Origin: TTA-H9 sp002071415
GTDB taxonomy: Bacteria; Bacteroidota; Bacteroidia; Bacteroidales; TTA-H9
DNA length: 19,512 bases
Direction: 5' to 3'
NCBI GenBank assembly: GCA_035411425.1
Contig: DAONSX010000045.1
Span: 1 to 19,512 of the forward strand
In this document: piece by piece, positions 1 to 8,460 of the stretch
Layout of the letters: the number at the start of each line of letters is the position of its first letter
Position numbering within the stretch: the first letter of the stretch is position 1
The notes under the pieces: generated by a model
What the model was told of the DNA's origin: nothing
What the model saw: only the letters and a program-made list of their open reading frames with translations
Databases searched by the model: none
Translations under genes and position numbers: made by a program

Positions 1-104
1 CTGTACCGAATTGTTTGTAAAAATTTTTAGGGTGTCCCAATGCGGAAAACAGGAAGGGGGTTAAGGTAATGAAAAGAGGGTAATTATAAAAAATGAGAGA
101 GGAA
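1..104. other. Window edge, no gene recognised
   Basis: These 104 bases lie beyond the 3' end of the antiporter gene. I find no recognisable coding segment. One plus-strand frame is open for about 20 codons before a TAA, but it resembles nothing I know. A short A5T5 palindrome sits at 19-28 but has no adjoining GC-rich stem, so I do not call it a terminator. Confidence 0.4.
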
Positions 105-1601
105 TTAATAAGGAACTCCCAAGTGACGATAGGTTTCTTTTAAAACTTCCTCGTTGTCGGCGATTAGCAGAGCAACGTCGCCTGGTTCTAAGTGTGTATT
201 GCCTCTGGGTATAAAATATTTATCATTACGTTTTATCATAACCACGAGTATTTTATCGGGCAAGCGAATATCCATCAATCGTCGGCCATGTTTTAGCATT
301 TGTTCGGTAATCGTCATTTCACTGATAGCCGATTTGATATCATCTGGGAATTCCATGTCAAACTCGTAGAGTTGGGGTTTGGTTTTTTTGGTAGTTTGAG
401 CCGTTAAACCGAGCCATCGGGCGACCATAGGAACGGATGAACCTTGCAATACAAGTGAAAGAATAGTAATGAAAAAAACGATGTTGAACATGGTTTGGGC
501 TTGTTCTATTCCATGAATGAGGGGATAAGTGGCAAAAATGATAGGTACGGCGCCTCGCAACCCCACCCACGAAACGAATACACGACCTTTGAACGTAATT
601 TTCTTGAAAGGCGTCAATATAGCAAAAACAGAAAGAGGCCTCGAAACGATAATCATAAACATTCCAATGATGATGCCCAGTATGGCTATTGGCAGCAATT
701 CGTGAGGGTTTACAAGAAGTCCGAGGGTCAAGAACATGATGATTTGAAATAACCAGGTTAAACCATCGAAGAATTTTAAAGTGCTACGTTTATGTACAAA
801 AGAATGATTCCCAATGAGTAATCCTCCAAGATAAACTGCCAAATAACCATTCCCACCTAAAATAGTGGAAAAACTGAACAGGAAAAATACCACAGCAAGT
901 AGCAAAACAGAATATAGGCCTTCATAATCGAGATGGATATGGTTAATGATATGAACTACCAGTTTGGCGAATATCAAGCCTACTAGGACTCCGACAACTA
1001 TCTGTTGAACGAATAATAGCATTATTTGTCCAAAATGTATTGACGAATTTTTCAATAATTCAATGCAGATAATAACCAGCATATAAGCTATGGGGTCGTT
1101 ACTGCCACTTTCGAGTTCGAGCAAGGGTCGGAGGTTTTGCGTAATGGTTAAGCCTTTTGAACGAAGTATGGAGAAAACCGAAGCCGAATCGGTCGAAGCC
1201 ATAATACTGGCCAATAGTAATGCTTCTACAAGATTGAATCTCACGGAATCGAAAATGTAATTGGTAAACCAATAAATAAAAAAACCAGTGATGAATGCCG
1301 TTAGAATGGTACTGCCAATCGATATGGCTATTCCTGGTTTCAATACGGGTTTAATCTCGGAAAAACGGGTATCCATTCCTCCCGAAAAAAGAATGATGTT
1401 AAGAGCAATGATTCCAATATACTGTGCTTGACGGGCTGAACTGAATTCTATCCCTAAACCATCACTCCCCGCCACAATACCCACCATTAAGAATAGTAGC
1501 AATACTGGAATTCCAAACCGGTATCCTGCTTTCCCTGCAATGATACTGAAAAAGAGCAATATGGATACTATAAAAAGAAAAAATTCAAAATTCACAGTCA
1601 T
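105..1601 (-). CDS. nhaP2: Potassium/proton antiporter, CPA1 family, NhaP2/CvrA-like
   Basis: This 498-residue inner-membrane protein would exchange K+ (or Na+) for H+ to control cytoplasmic pH and cation content. About 400 residues of hydrophobic helices (roughly 12 segments) contain two family motifs: STDSASVF near residue 135 and ESGSNDP near residue 163, whose Asp is the expected ion-binding acid. Residues from about 415 to the end form a soluble RCK_C (TrkA_C) ligand-sensing domain ending around a LEPGDVALLIAD motif. This architecture matches the NhaP2/CvrA group, although the E. coli protein is somewhat longer at the C-terminus. The ATG at 1599-1601 immediately precedes the first membrane helix. 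The gene stands alone, divergent from the GAPDH cluster. The family is certain; the ion preference is inferred. Confidence 0.92.
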   Translation of the reverse strand: MTVNFEFFLFIVSILLFFSIIAGKAGYRFGIPVLLLFLMVGIVAGSDGLGIEFSSARQAQYIGIIALNIILFSGGMDTRFSEIKPVLKPGIAISIGSTILTAFITGFFIYWFTNYIFDSVRFNLVEALLLASIMASTDSASVFSILRSKGLTITQNLRPLLELESGSNDPIAYMLVIICIELLKNSSIHFGQIMLLFVQQIVVGVLVGLIFAKLVVHIINHIHLDYEGLYSVLLLAVVFFLFSFSTILGGNGYLAVYLGGLLIGNHSFVHKRSTLKFFDGLTWLFQIIMFLTLGLLVNPHELLPIAILGIIIGMFMIIVSRPLSVFAILTPFKKITFKGRVFVSWVGLRGAVPIIFATYPLIHGIEQAQTMFNIVFFITILSLVLQGSSVPMVARWLGLTAQTTKKTKPQLYEFDMEFPDDIKSAISEMTITEQMLKHGRRLMDIRLPDKILVVMIKRNDKYFIPRGNTHLEPGDVALLIADNEEVLKETYRHLGVPY

Positions 1602-2118
1602 ATAACTTATTTATGTGGATTTCATATCAATTCACTTTCAAGCATGAATGGTAATTTAATGAGCGGCAAAATCAGACAGATACTGCATTGCTAAATTTAT
1701 TCCATTCAAGGAAAAATCTTCCAACAATTAAAATTTTTCGTAGGGCTAAAATTACTGAATTATCTTCAATATTTAGCTTTGTAAGTTGAAATTGTTTCCC
1801 TCAGTTTTCAAAAAATGATGTTTTAGCTTTTCGAATAATTGCCGTTGAAATTTTTATGCGAATAAGGAAGGTGGATATTAGCTGAATAGAATTAATTCAA
1901 AAGTAAAGTATTCCTATTTTAAATTAGTATGATGCCATTGATTAAATTCCATGAAAAGAGATCCAAATTCTTCCATCGGCATACAGGTTCTTTTATACGT
2001 GTCATCATGGAATAAATGCGTAAATTTGCTTGCTGAATCAGATATAGTAAAAAACTGATATACTGAAGATCCGTTTGTATATCCTACATTCTGGTTATTA
2101 ACTCATTACTCAACGGTC
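1602..2118. other. Divergent intergenic spacer between antiporter and GAPDH cluster
   Basis: This 517-base AT-rich spacer separates two divergent genes and should hold both promoters. No open frame in it looks like a gene. Plus-strand matches to the Bacteroidetes -7 box TAnnTTTG occur at 1774-1781 (TAGCTTTG) and 2021-2028 (TAAATTTG). A minus-strand match lies at 1898-1905. None has a convincing TTG/TTTG element at the right distance upstream. An imperfect inverted repeat built on TCAG(A)TATA / TATACTGA occupies 2038-2066. Confidence 0.5.
2021..2028 (+). promoter_or_regulatory. Candidate -7 box for the GAPDH-dikinase-GAPDH cluster
   Basis: TAAATTTG matches the Bacteroidetes sigma-ABfr -7 consensus TAnnTTTG and lies 90 bases before the ATG of the first GAPDH gene. 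No TTG-type -33 element is visible at normal spacing, so this is a weak call. The transcript would have a leader of roughly 80 bases that includes the inverted repeat at 2038-2066. Confidence 0.3.
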
Positions 2119-3117
2119 ATGTCGGTTAAAATAGGCATCAATGGGTTAGGAAGAATCGGCAGGCTGGTTTTTCGGTTAGCCATCGAAACCCCTGGGATAG
2201 AATTAGTTCACTTGAATGATATGATGGACACTCCCTTAATGAGTCATTTAATAAAATACGACAGCTTGCATGGAAAGCTAAATGCTGATCTTAGTTGTCA
2301 GCAGGATCATCTGGTAGTTAATGGCTCGAGGATTTTGGTTACGCACTGTGAGAAACCGGATGCGATTCCATGGAAACACACGGGAGTGGATATTGTGATA
2401 GATGCAAGCGGAAAATTTAAAACCAGCACCTCACTGCAAGCACATCTGCGCAATGGAGCGAAAAAGGTTATTTTGACTTGCCCAGCCTTAGATAATTCGA
2501 TCGAGCGAACCATAGTAATGGGGGTGAATCATAAAGAAATTTTACCCTCCGATAGAATCATATCCAATGCTTCATGTACTACCAATTGTGTAGCAATAAT
2601 GCTGAAGGTTTTACAAGATGAATTTGGGGTGAAAAAAGCTTTCATGAATACCATTCATCCCCTCACCAACAATCAGAACATTCAGGATGGATATCACACT
2701 GATTACCGTCGGGCAAGATCTGCTATCAACAATATAATTCCGACTACCTCGAGCGCTATTGATGCAATCAGGATTATCTTCCCTGAAATGAAGGACACAT
2801 TCGATGGATTTGCAACGCGTGTTCCTGTGGCAGAATGTTCATTCGTCGAATTAATCGCCGAGTTGGATAAAAATGTCGAGAAATATATTGTAAACCAAGC
2901 ATTTTTAAAACATTCTGAGGGTAATCTTAATGCCTACCTGGAATATTGTTCCGATCCAATAGTAAGCAGTGATATACACAATAATCGTCATTCAGCCATA
3001 TTCGATTCGCTGGCTACAAAAGTATTGGCAGGCGATTTCATTCAGATACTCGGTTGGTATGATAATGAATTTGGCTACTCTGCAAGAATTATTGATTTGA
3101 TTAAATATATCTCTTAG
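2119..3117 (+). CDS. gap: Glyceraldehyde-3-phosphate dehydrogenase, type I family (divergent)
   Basis: The product (332 residues) should oxidise glyceraldehyde-3-phosphate with NAD+ and phosphate to 1,3-bisphosphoglycerate in cytosolic glycolysis. Visible features are the Rossmann motif GINGLGRIGR (6-15), Asp34 in HLND at the position that binds the adenine ribose and favours NAD+, catalytic Cys153 in SNASCTTNC, catalytic His180, an Arg in TRVPV, and the C-terminal WYDNEFGYS. Length is normal for the family. Oddities: the usual HAYTNDQ is HPLTNNQ here, and the phosphate-site TTTGAA is TTSSAI. The stretch YHTDYRRAR and the HSAIFD segment also recall erythrose-4-phosphate dehydrogenase (Epd), which is therefore an alternative. 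The next gene begins two bases after the stop codon, so the two are almost certainly co-transcribed. Confidence 0.9.
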   Translation: MSVKIGINGLGRIGRLVFRLAIETPGIELVHLNDMMDTPLMSHLIKYDSLHGKLNADLSCQQDHLVVNGSRILVTHCEKPDAIPWKHTGVDIVIDASGKFKTSTSLQAHLRNGAKKVILTCPALDNSIERTIVMGVNHKEILPSDRIISNASCTTNCVAIMLKVLQDEFGVKKAFMNTIHPLTNNQNIQDGYHTDYRRARSAINNIIPTTSSAIDAIRIIFPEMKDTFDGFATRVPVAECSFVELIAELDKNVEKYIVNQAFLKHSEGNLNAYLEYCSDPIVSSDIHNNRHSAIFDSLATKVLAGDFIQILGWYDNEFGYSARIIDLIKYIS

Positions 3118-3119
3118 CC

Positions 3120-6100
3120 GTGTTTACCTACTTACAGAAAGATGCTCTTCCAGAAAAATATTCGTGGTTTTTATCGCTTTCCGAAAATTATTGGGGAATC
3201 CATAAAAGAACACAGGATTTTTTCGAGGAACTCAAGAAACCAGATCATAATAGTAAAAAATTGATCGACCTTTTGACAGATGTCTGTATAAGTGACTTCT
3301 GGATATATAAGGATTTACCCGATAAACATCAAGTTATTCAATTTATTTATGAAATATTCGATTCTTTGTTGGGGGAAAATTTATCAGAAGAGAATGCAAA
3401 ACGCTTAGTTTATGTTTTCCTCGATTTTTTCTCGAAAAACTATAATTCTTTTGGCGAAAAGGATAAGTTGGTGTTTGAATTTATCGATATTCTCAAAAAA
3501 AACTACGAAAAAAGATCGTTGAGCTATTTAAGTAATATTGGGCAGTTCAAAAAAAGTCTTCAAAAAGCAGCTTATAATAAAACGACCTCTGGACCTGTAA
3601 TTGATTTTATGAGGCTACTCATAAAAAATAATATTGTTTTTTGGGATACTACAACTCGAATCGAAGAATGGTACAGGAATAATAGTGATAAGATGTCGGC
3701 CGATTATTCCGATGTAATAAAATCATTAGGGAAGGACTTTTTCAATGATTATTATCAGAAATTAAACGAAGCCGATTCATGGGAATCATTGTGTGAACTG
3801 GCTTTTACGTTTTCCGATATTATAGAAGAATTCAGAAGCAAAATAGAAAATTTTAATAAAGCTACCGAGCAATTTTCTTATATTTTTTATTTATTGCAGT
3901 GCCCTGGCATGGCCTTTCATAAAGATTTCCTATTGATGGATCTCAACAGGGCTATCAAAAGAATAAGCAAGGAATTGAACGAAGACGAATGCATCGAATC
4001 CATCGATAAATTATTTTCTCTTTTTTCCAATTTCAATAAGACGCATATGAGTCTTATCTTAGACTCCATTCTGGCTTTGGGAAAGGAAATCATCAATATA
4101 AACAATAAAAAGATAATTCATTATCTCGAAGACAGGATAATCGAATTCGGTTTTGTTAGTCCGGGAATTACCTATTTAGACAATGATTGGGAGTTAAAGG
4201 TAGATCCAAATCATGTTAAAAACACCAGGGTATGGCTCGAACTGATCGAATTTAACCCCGAGATGATGAAAAAGCTTCTCTCTGCTTTAATCATCAATTT
4301 GCGTATTGGCGGTATATTTATTTACGATTCCGATCTTTTTCAAAAAGATGTATCCAAACTCCTCAACTCTAAAATATCTCCTATCTATAAACAAATTAAA
4401 CAACTATGCCGTATTTTCCCTGTGTATTACAATGAGATAGGAGCGGAAGGCTTAATACGCGAAATTTCCACAAAAATTGACGAGATATCTTATAGAAACG
4501 ACAAGCTTATACATTTTCTACGCAAACAGATACATACCGAGGGAAATAGTTCACATGTACAGATAACCATGGAAATCATAAGGTTCTGGTATGATTTAGA
4601 TAAGAAGAGACTCGGAAAAATAATTCCTCCCAATGTACTCGATACAATAGAAATAAAAGGGAAATGGGTAAAGGGAGTTCATCAAGTTCTTAGAAAAATT
4701 TCCCAATTCTCTGGTTGCACCCTCGATGAATTATTGACAAAGGAACAAGACGATATAGAGATATTCCTTTCATCCATAAATCACGACGATAAGGATGATT
4801 TGGAAAGAGTGGCTTTGATATTTGAATTGTACAGGCTTTTAAAAGAAAAATATCGATTCGAAACTACCAAGATAATTGCTGTTTTAAAACGATACCATTT
4901 CATTACGAATGACGACATCGAGAGCCTTGAGGCTCATTTGAACCAGAATGACCCTATTGGAGCCTTAAAAGAAATTTATTCGTTAATGATAAAATTGAAT
5001 GAAATAATATTTGATCCGGAAATTAGTGAAGGTTGGGAATCAATATTTTATAAAAGGCATGTAGCTGCTGGTATTCCTTCGATGTATGGTTATTATCGCG
5101 AAACGAAGTTCGAAGCCCTGGGGCTCACTTTCCGGCTCGAAAAAGTGGCTTCTCAATTAGTTTCGACTATAATCTCCGAAATCAATACAGAATATTTTAC
5201 TGCTAAAACACTAAAAAAGATTTATTCGATTTTGCAGCTATTAAGAGAGGGTTTGAGTTTAGATGGAATCTACGACCAGGGATTCGATTCCAATTTAAAA
5301 ATATTCCAAAACAGCCTCACTTCCGAAAGTTTCACCATCAATCAGTACATCAACATCTTCCAGTTCATGGAAATGAATATCAAAGAAATCATCAATAAAT
5401 ATTTTATCAGTCCTTATGAATCTCTTTTGAAAATTATTATTCCCCAATACGTACCTCAATCGAATACCATGAGTGCAGATGCTCTCAATAAACTGATAAT
5501 ACGAAAATCGGAGATATTTTATAGGGAGCTACTCTCTTCAGCCTTCCTCATTCAATATCTGGATAACTTTATAGGAGCTCTGCTGAACAATTTGAGAAAC
5601 CTAATCAACAATCTCTCGGATACAGAAATCCGTAGCATGTTAAGCTACGATCCCGATATGGTCATAAGTCCACTCTACCATGAGACACCGGCCTTGGACA
5701 ACCAGGCTTTTATAGGGTCAAAAGCTTATTTCCTTAAAAAGCTTTATTTAAATCAATATCCTGTTCCCCCAGGATTTGTTCTCAGTACCGAAGTTTTCAG
5801 AAGAGTAAATTTGATCTTGAAATTACCTTCCTTAAATTCTGAAATTGACCAGTTTATCAAAACTTATGTTACTGAGCTGGAAAACATGTCAGGTTTAAAA
5901 TTTGGAGATACCAAAAAACCATTATTATTGAGTGTGCGTTCAGGTGCAGCCATTTCTATGCCAGGAGCTATGTTAACTCTCCTGAATGTTGGATTAAACG
6001 ACGAAATAACCGAAAGTTTGAGCAAATGCAACAATTTTGGGTGGACTTCATGGGACTGCTATCGTCGTCTTTTACAATCATGGGGGATGGCTCACAACCT

Positions 6101-7175
6101 CGATAGAAATGATTTCGACCAGATTATGCTCGATTATAAACAAAAATACAATGTAGCTCAAAAAATCGACTTTTCTCCGGAAATGATGCGTGAGATTGCG
6201 TTTGCTTATAAACAACTACTTATAGATAATAACATTTACTTCGAAGAAGATCCATTCTTACAATTGAAGAAAGCCATTATTTCGGTATTTTATTCATGGG
6301 ATACGCCGCGAGCTAAGGTTTATAGAGAATACATGCACATTGCCGAAGAGTGGGGAACCGCAGTAATAGTTCAACAGATGGTTTTCGGAAATCTACACAA
6401 TGAATCTGGTTCAGGTGTCGTATTTACCCATGATGTTCATGATCCATCTTCGGGTATCAGCCTGTCCGGCGATTTCACTTTTCTAAGCCAAGGCGAAGAT
6501 ATTGTTGCTGGATTAGTAAACACTTTACCCATCAGCGAAAAGCAACGCAAGGAATTTTATCACAAAAGCCCCTTCTCGCTCGAAACAAAATTTCCCAAAA
6601 TTTATTGCAGACTCAAAGAAATTGCTCACGAATTGATAGAGATTCATGGATTTGGGCATCAAGAATTAGAATTTACATTCGAAACCTCCGACCCCAAAGA
6701 TTTATACATCCTACAGTCAAGAGACATGAGAGTTATGAAACAAAATTCTGTTGAGGTTTTTGCTACTTCCGCAAAAAAAATGCAACTCGTAGGATGTGGA
6801 ATAGGCATTGGAAACAAAGTTTTAAATGGAGTCATTGTATTCGATTCGCATGATCTGCAAGTACTCAAACAGGAGAGTCCTCACAAAAATGCAATCTTGG
6901 TACGACCAGATACTGTCCCCGATGATATAGAAATGATTTTTGAATGCGAAGGATTATTAACAGCAAAAGGAGGAGCCACTTCACATGCAGCCGTTACTGC
7001 AGCATCATTAGGGAAGATTGGTGTAGTAAATTGCGATAGCATGATCGTTTTTGAAAAAGAAAAAAAATGTATTATTAATGGAAATACTTTTACTTCATTT
7101 GATCTCATTGCTATCGACGGAAACAAAGGGTTGGTATACAAAGGAAATTATCCTATCAAGATTCAGGAATTATAG
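3120..7175 (+). CDS. PPDK-like dikinase: long novel N-terminus, ATP-grasp domain and phosphohistidine domain, no PEP barrel
   Basis: This 1351-residue protein combines three parts. Residues 1 to about 855 are charged, probably alpha-helical and unassigned; a conserved-looking patch rich in Gly/Tyr/Arg around 644-675 contains GIPSMYG. Residues about 860-1200 are a pyruvate-phosphate-dikinase ATP-binding domain with YPVPPGFVLST, SVRSGAAISMPGAM (about 938-951), EEWGTAV, QGEDIVAG, QELEFTFE and YILQSRD, closer to PPDK than to PEP synthase. Residues about 1215-1345 are the swivelling domain, with AKGGATSHAAV placing the phospho-acceptor at His1289. The C-terminal TIM barrel that binds PEP/pyruvate in PPDK is absent: the protein ends shortly after the swivel domain. 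It may therefore phosphorylate something other than pyruvate. The GTG start at 3120 is chosen because the in-frame TAA at 3102-3104 blocks extension and no nearby ATG exists. GAPDH genes lie on both sides. The domain call is firm; the substrate is unknown. Confidence 0.88.
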   Translation: MFTYLQKDALPEKYSWFLSLSENYWGIHKRTQDFFEELKKPDHNSKKLIDLLTDVCISDFWIYKDLPDKHQVIQFIYEIFDSLLGENLSEENAKRLVYVFLDFFSKNYNSFGEKDKLVFEFIDILKKNYEKRSLSYLSNIGQFKKSLQKAAYNKTTSGPVIDFMRLLIKNNIVFWDTTTRIEEWYRNNSDKMSADYSDVIKSLGKDFFNDYYQKLNEADSWESLCELAFTFSDIIEEFRSKIENFNKATEQFSYIFYLLQCPGMAFHKDFLLMDLNRAIKRISKELNEDECIESIDKLFSLFSNFNKTHMSLILDSILALGKEIININNKKIIHYLEDRIIEFGFVSPGITYLDNDWELKVDPNHVKNTRVWLELIEFNPEMMKKLLSALIINLRIGGIFIYDSDLFQKDVSKLLNSKISPIYKQIKQLCRIFPVYYNEIGAEGLIREISTKIDEISYRNDKLIHFLRKQIHTEGNSSHVQITMEIIRFWYDLDKKRLGKIIPPNVLDTIEIKGKWVKGVHQVLRKISQFSGCTLDELLTKEQDDIEIFLSSINHDDKDDLERVALIFELYRLLKEKYRFETTKIIAVLKRYHFITNDDIESLEAHLNQNDPIGALKEIYSLMIKLNEIIFDPEISEGWESIFYKRHVAAGIPSMYGYYRETKFEALGLTFRLEKVASQLVSTIISEINTEYFTAKTLKKIYSILQLLREGLSLDGIYDQGFDSNLKIFQNSLTSESFTINQYINIFQFMEMNIKEIINKYFISPYESLLKIIIPQYVPQSNTMSADALNKLIIRKSEIFYRELLSSAFLIQYLDNFIGALLNNLRNLINNLSDTEIRSMLSYDPDMVISPLYHETPALDNQAFIGSKAYFLKKLYLNQYPVPPGFVLSTEVFRRVNLILKLPSLNSEIDQFIKTYVTELENMSGLKFGDTKKPLLLSVRSGAAISMPGAMLTLLNVGLNDEITESLSKCNNFGWTSWDCYRRLLQSWGMAHNLDRNDFDQIMLDYKQKYNVAQKIDFSPEMMREIAFAYKQLLIDNNIYFEEDPFLQLKKAIISVFYSWDTPRAKVYREYMHIAEEWGTAVIVQQMVFGNLHNESGSGVVFTHDVHDPSSGISLSGDFTFLSQGEDIVAGLVNTLPISEKQRKEFYHKSPFSLETKFPKIYCRLKEIAHELIEIHGFGHQELEFTFETSDPKDLYILQSRDMRVMKQNSVEVFATSAKKMQLVGCGIGIGNKVLNGVIVFDSHDLQVLKQESPHKNAILVRPDTVPDDIEMIFECEGLLTAKGGATSHAAVTAASLGKIGVVNCDSMIVFEKEKKCIINGNTFTSFDLIAIDGNKGLVYKGNYPIKIQEL

Positions 7176-7206
7176 ATAATTTTGTAATAAACCAAAATAA
7201 ACCGTT

Positions 7207-8460
7207 ATGTCACTAATTATCAATGAAAAAAAATTATTAGGAATTAATGGCCTCGGCCGTATTGGAAAACTAACCTTATGGTATCATCTCATTCAAAGAA
7301 AATTCGACGGTATTGTCGTTAATATTGGTAGAGAAGTAGGCAAAAGTCTTGATGATCTTGTTCAAATCATTCTCAACGATTCAACTTACGGTAGGCTCGA
7401 TCATTTTTTGTATGGGCATTCGGGGAAAAAATGTCAGGTTGAAATTCCAGATTATGAAAGTCAAATAGTTTTCATCGATGGATTTCCAATAAAAATCCTC
7501 AATAAAGAAAGAAGCCCTCAAAATATCAACTGGAGAAACGAGAAAGTAAGAATCGTAGTGGATTGCACCGGAAAGTTCTTAGACCCTACCATTTCACCTG
7601 CCGAAGGTAAGGATGCCTTATGTGGTCATTTGACTGCTGGTGCGCAAAAAGTAATTTCAAGCGCTCCATTTAAAATTAAAAATGCTTCGACCCATGATCT
7701 CGATAGCTTCCCTACTCTCATTTATGGAATAAACCATACCAGTTATGACCCTCTAAGACATCATATAATTTCAGCAGCCAGCTGTACTACTACCGGACTT
7801 GCTCACATGATAAAGCCTCTTCTCGAGAATAAAGAAACCAGTAATGTGCTTACAGCTTCTATGTCGACAGTCCATGCCGCTACCAATACACAAAGCGTGC
7901 TCGATTCAGTCCCTGCAGCCGGAGCAACAGATCTACGAAAGAACAGGTCGGTATTCAATAATATTATTCTTTCGACAACTGGAGCAGCTAAAACACTCGA
8001 AATGGTCATACCACAAGTCACTAACTTCGGCTTTATGGCAGATTCTATAAGAATACCCACAAACACCGTGTCATTGATTGCCCTCAATATCACTTTCAGC
8101 TCAAGCCTTGATGAGAAAGGAATGCCTTCTATTAATGCCAATAGCATCAAAGAGATTTATAAAACTGCAGCCAATGGCAATCAGAAAGGGTTATTGGTTT
8201 TCTCTACCAAACAAAATGTATCGGCCGATTTACTTGGTTTTGCAGCAGCCATAGTGATCGAAGGAAATGATATTCATACCAGAACGGGCTTTCTGAAAAT
8301 TCCCCAAGATGCCATATCCTCCTTAGGTATTCCCGACATCCACGAAATAAATATCCCTGTCACTCATGCAAAAATTATGGGATGGTATGATAATGAATTT
8401 GGCAGCTATGTAAATTGTCTGGGAAAATTAACCGAGCATATCGCATCTCGAATGGAGTGA
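7207..8460 (+). CDS. gap: Second, divergent glyceraldehyde-3-phosphate dehydrogenase family protein
   Basis: At 417 residues this is about 85 longer than its neighbour two genes upstream. It keeps the GAPDH core: Rossmann motif GINGLGRIGK (12-21), catalytic Cys193 in SAASCTTTG, catalytic His223 in TVHAATN, STTGAAK, SIRIPT and the C-terminal WYDNEFGSY. Two features set it apart. The acidic residue after VVN that normally selects NAD+ is replaced (VVNIGRE, residues 37-43), with an Arg nearby that could meet the 2'-phosphate of NADP+. The near-universal CTTNC is CTTTG. Extra residues are spread through the N-terminal half. It follows the dikinase by 31 bases on the same strand, so it probably belongs to the same operon. 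A biosynthetic, NADP-linked GAPDH is a reasonable inference but not shown. Confidence 0.87.
   Translation: MSLIINEKKLLGINGLGRIGKLTLWYHLIQRKFDGIVVNIGREVGKSLDDLVQIILNDSTYGRLDHFLYGHSGKKCQVEIPDYESQIVFIDGFPIKILNKERSPQNINWRNEKVRIVVDCTGKFLDPTISPAEGKDALCGHLTAGAQKVISSAPFKIKNASTHDLDSFPTLIYGINHTSYDPLRHHIISAASCTTTGLAHMIKPLLENKETSNVLTASMSTVHAATNTQSVLDSVPAAGATDLRKNRSVFNNIILSTTGAAKTLEMVIPQVTNFGFMADSIRIPTNTVSLIALNITFSSSLDEKGMPSINANSIKEIYKTAANGNQKGLLVFSTKQNVSADLLGFAAAIVIEGNDIHTRTGFLKIPQDAISSLGIPDIHEINIPVTHAKIMGWYDNEFGSYVNCLGKLTEHIASRME

Noticed and set aside
7803..8150. 115-codon minus-strand frame inside the second GAPDH gene
   Set aside because: It is antisense to a well-conserved gene and has no recognisable features; it is a shadow frame.
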